A stretch of 64,000 nt of DNA, taken from Bacteroidales bacterium. Lineage in GTDB: Bacteria > Bacteroidota > Bacteroidia > Bacteroidales > UBA932. Shown in pieces: positions 63,831 through 64,000 of this stretch. Location: NCBI GenBank assembly GCA_024398125.1, contig JAKSJO010000011.1:1-64000 (forward strand), in the 5' to 3' direction. A program made the position numbers and the translations under genes. Under the pieces are notes generated by a model. The model worked only from the letters and a program-made list of their open reading frames with translations. It did not search any database and had not been told where the DNA came from. Position 1 is the stretch's first letter. Each line of letters begins with the position of its first letter.

Positions 63831-64000
63831 ATGGAGGCCGGCTACAATCCGTTTTCAGTCAACGGCAATGCGACCGGCCACAACTTCTCGGAATACGTAC
63901 AGGGGCAGAAGGACTGCTGCAGTCATTTCAGCATACCTGTTCTGGACCAGTTCGAGCTGCTCGGAGCGAATGAATACAACTACCAGCTCTACTACGTCAA
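63831..64000 (+). CDS. Unrecognised gene, 3' end missing
   Basis: From ATG 63831 the frame stays open to the window edge for 56 codons, beginning MEAGYNPFSVNGNATG and containing DCCSHFSIPVLDQFELLG. It has no signal peptide. I do not recognise it. A -7 box 13 bases upstream and codon use like the neighbours support a real gene. Confidence 0.6.
   Translation, partial: MEAGYNPFSVNGNATGHNFSEYVQGQKDCCSHFSIPVLDQFELLGANEYNYQLYYV

Overview
The window looks like a piece of a chromosome from a GC-rich member of the Bacteroidales (Bacteroidota), probably a fibre-degrading gut or rumen organism. This rests on four things seen in the sequence: many promoters of the Bacteroidota type (TTTG or TTG, about 19 bp, then TAnnTTTG), few Shine-Dalgarno sites, many lipoprotein and Sec signal peptides in front of carbohydrate-active enzymes, and a FeoA-FeoB fusion beside a small Cys-rich protein. 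No CRISPR array, prophage, transposase or rRNA was seen. One tRNA is present, tRNA-Leu(GAG).

Layout. 1-3.1 kb: the C-terminal 1,000 residues or so of a tricorn-like S41 protease. 3.1-4.3 kb: a gene-free, AT-richer block with a candidate structured RNA on the minus strand, several strong hairpins and a 21-bp inverted repeat at its edges. 4.3-11 kb: a small exported protein, a DUF2007 protein, and a five-gene tripartite ABC efflux operon (ATPase, two MacB-like permeases, HlyD-type adaptor, TolC-type channel). 11.4-20.3 kb: a DUF1460 amidase-like lipoprotein, a GH43 lipoprotein, a small gene that may be frameshifted, then a minus-strand run of PTS EIIC-like transporter, GH43 with a C-terminal sandwich domain, lipoprotein serpin, ECF sigma factor, anti-sigma-like protein with a beta-barrel C-terminus, and another lipoprotein. 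20.5-22 kb: tRNA-Leu, QueH, PAP2 phosphatase. 22-26.7 kb: GH51 arabinofuranosidase, YitT, nicotinate phosphoribosyltransferase. 26.8-34.6 kb: rpsP-rimM, feoAB, cstA, then sufC-sufD-ispE; feoAB and cstA are bracketed by a 190-bp inverted repeat. 34.6-41.2 kb: the rod-shape cluster mreB-mreC-mreD-mrdA-rodA, divergent from ispD. 41.3-46.4 kb: an acyl-activating enzyme plus fabF-fabZ-fabI-fabG. 46.5-62.1 kb: a carbohydrate island with GH106, GH28, four CE1-type esterases, GH3, a phytase-like lipoprotein and GH115. 62.1 kb to the end: an Ig-like/BspA-type repeat lipoprotein and the start of an unrecognised gene.

Together the enzymes fit breakdown of arabinoglucuronoxylan (GH43, GH51, GH115, GH3, CE1) and of rhamnose-containing pectin (GH28, GH106). 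No SusC/SusD pair is encoded here. The housekeeping blocks cover wall elongation, isoprenoid synthesis, Fe-S assembly, ferrous iron uptake and type II fatty acid synthesis. The points most worth a second look are the RNA-like locus at 3.2-4.3 kb, the serpin/ECF sigma/barrel-anti-sigma operon, the 190-bp inverted repeats around feoAB-cstA, sufCD without sufB, and a 20-bp-phased repeat array in front of the fatty acid operon.
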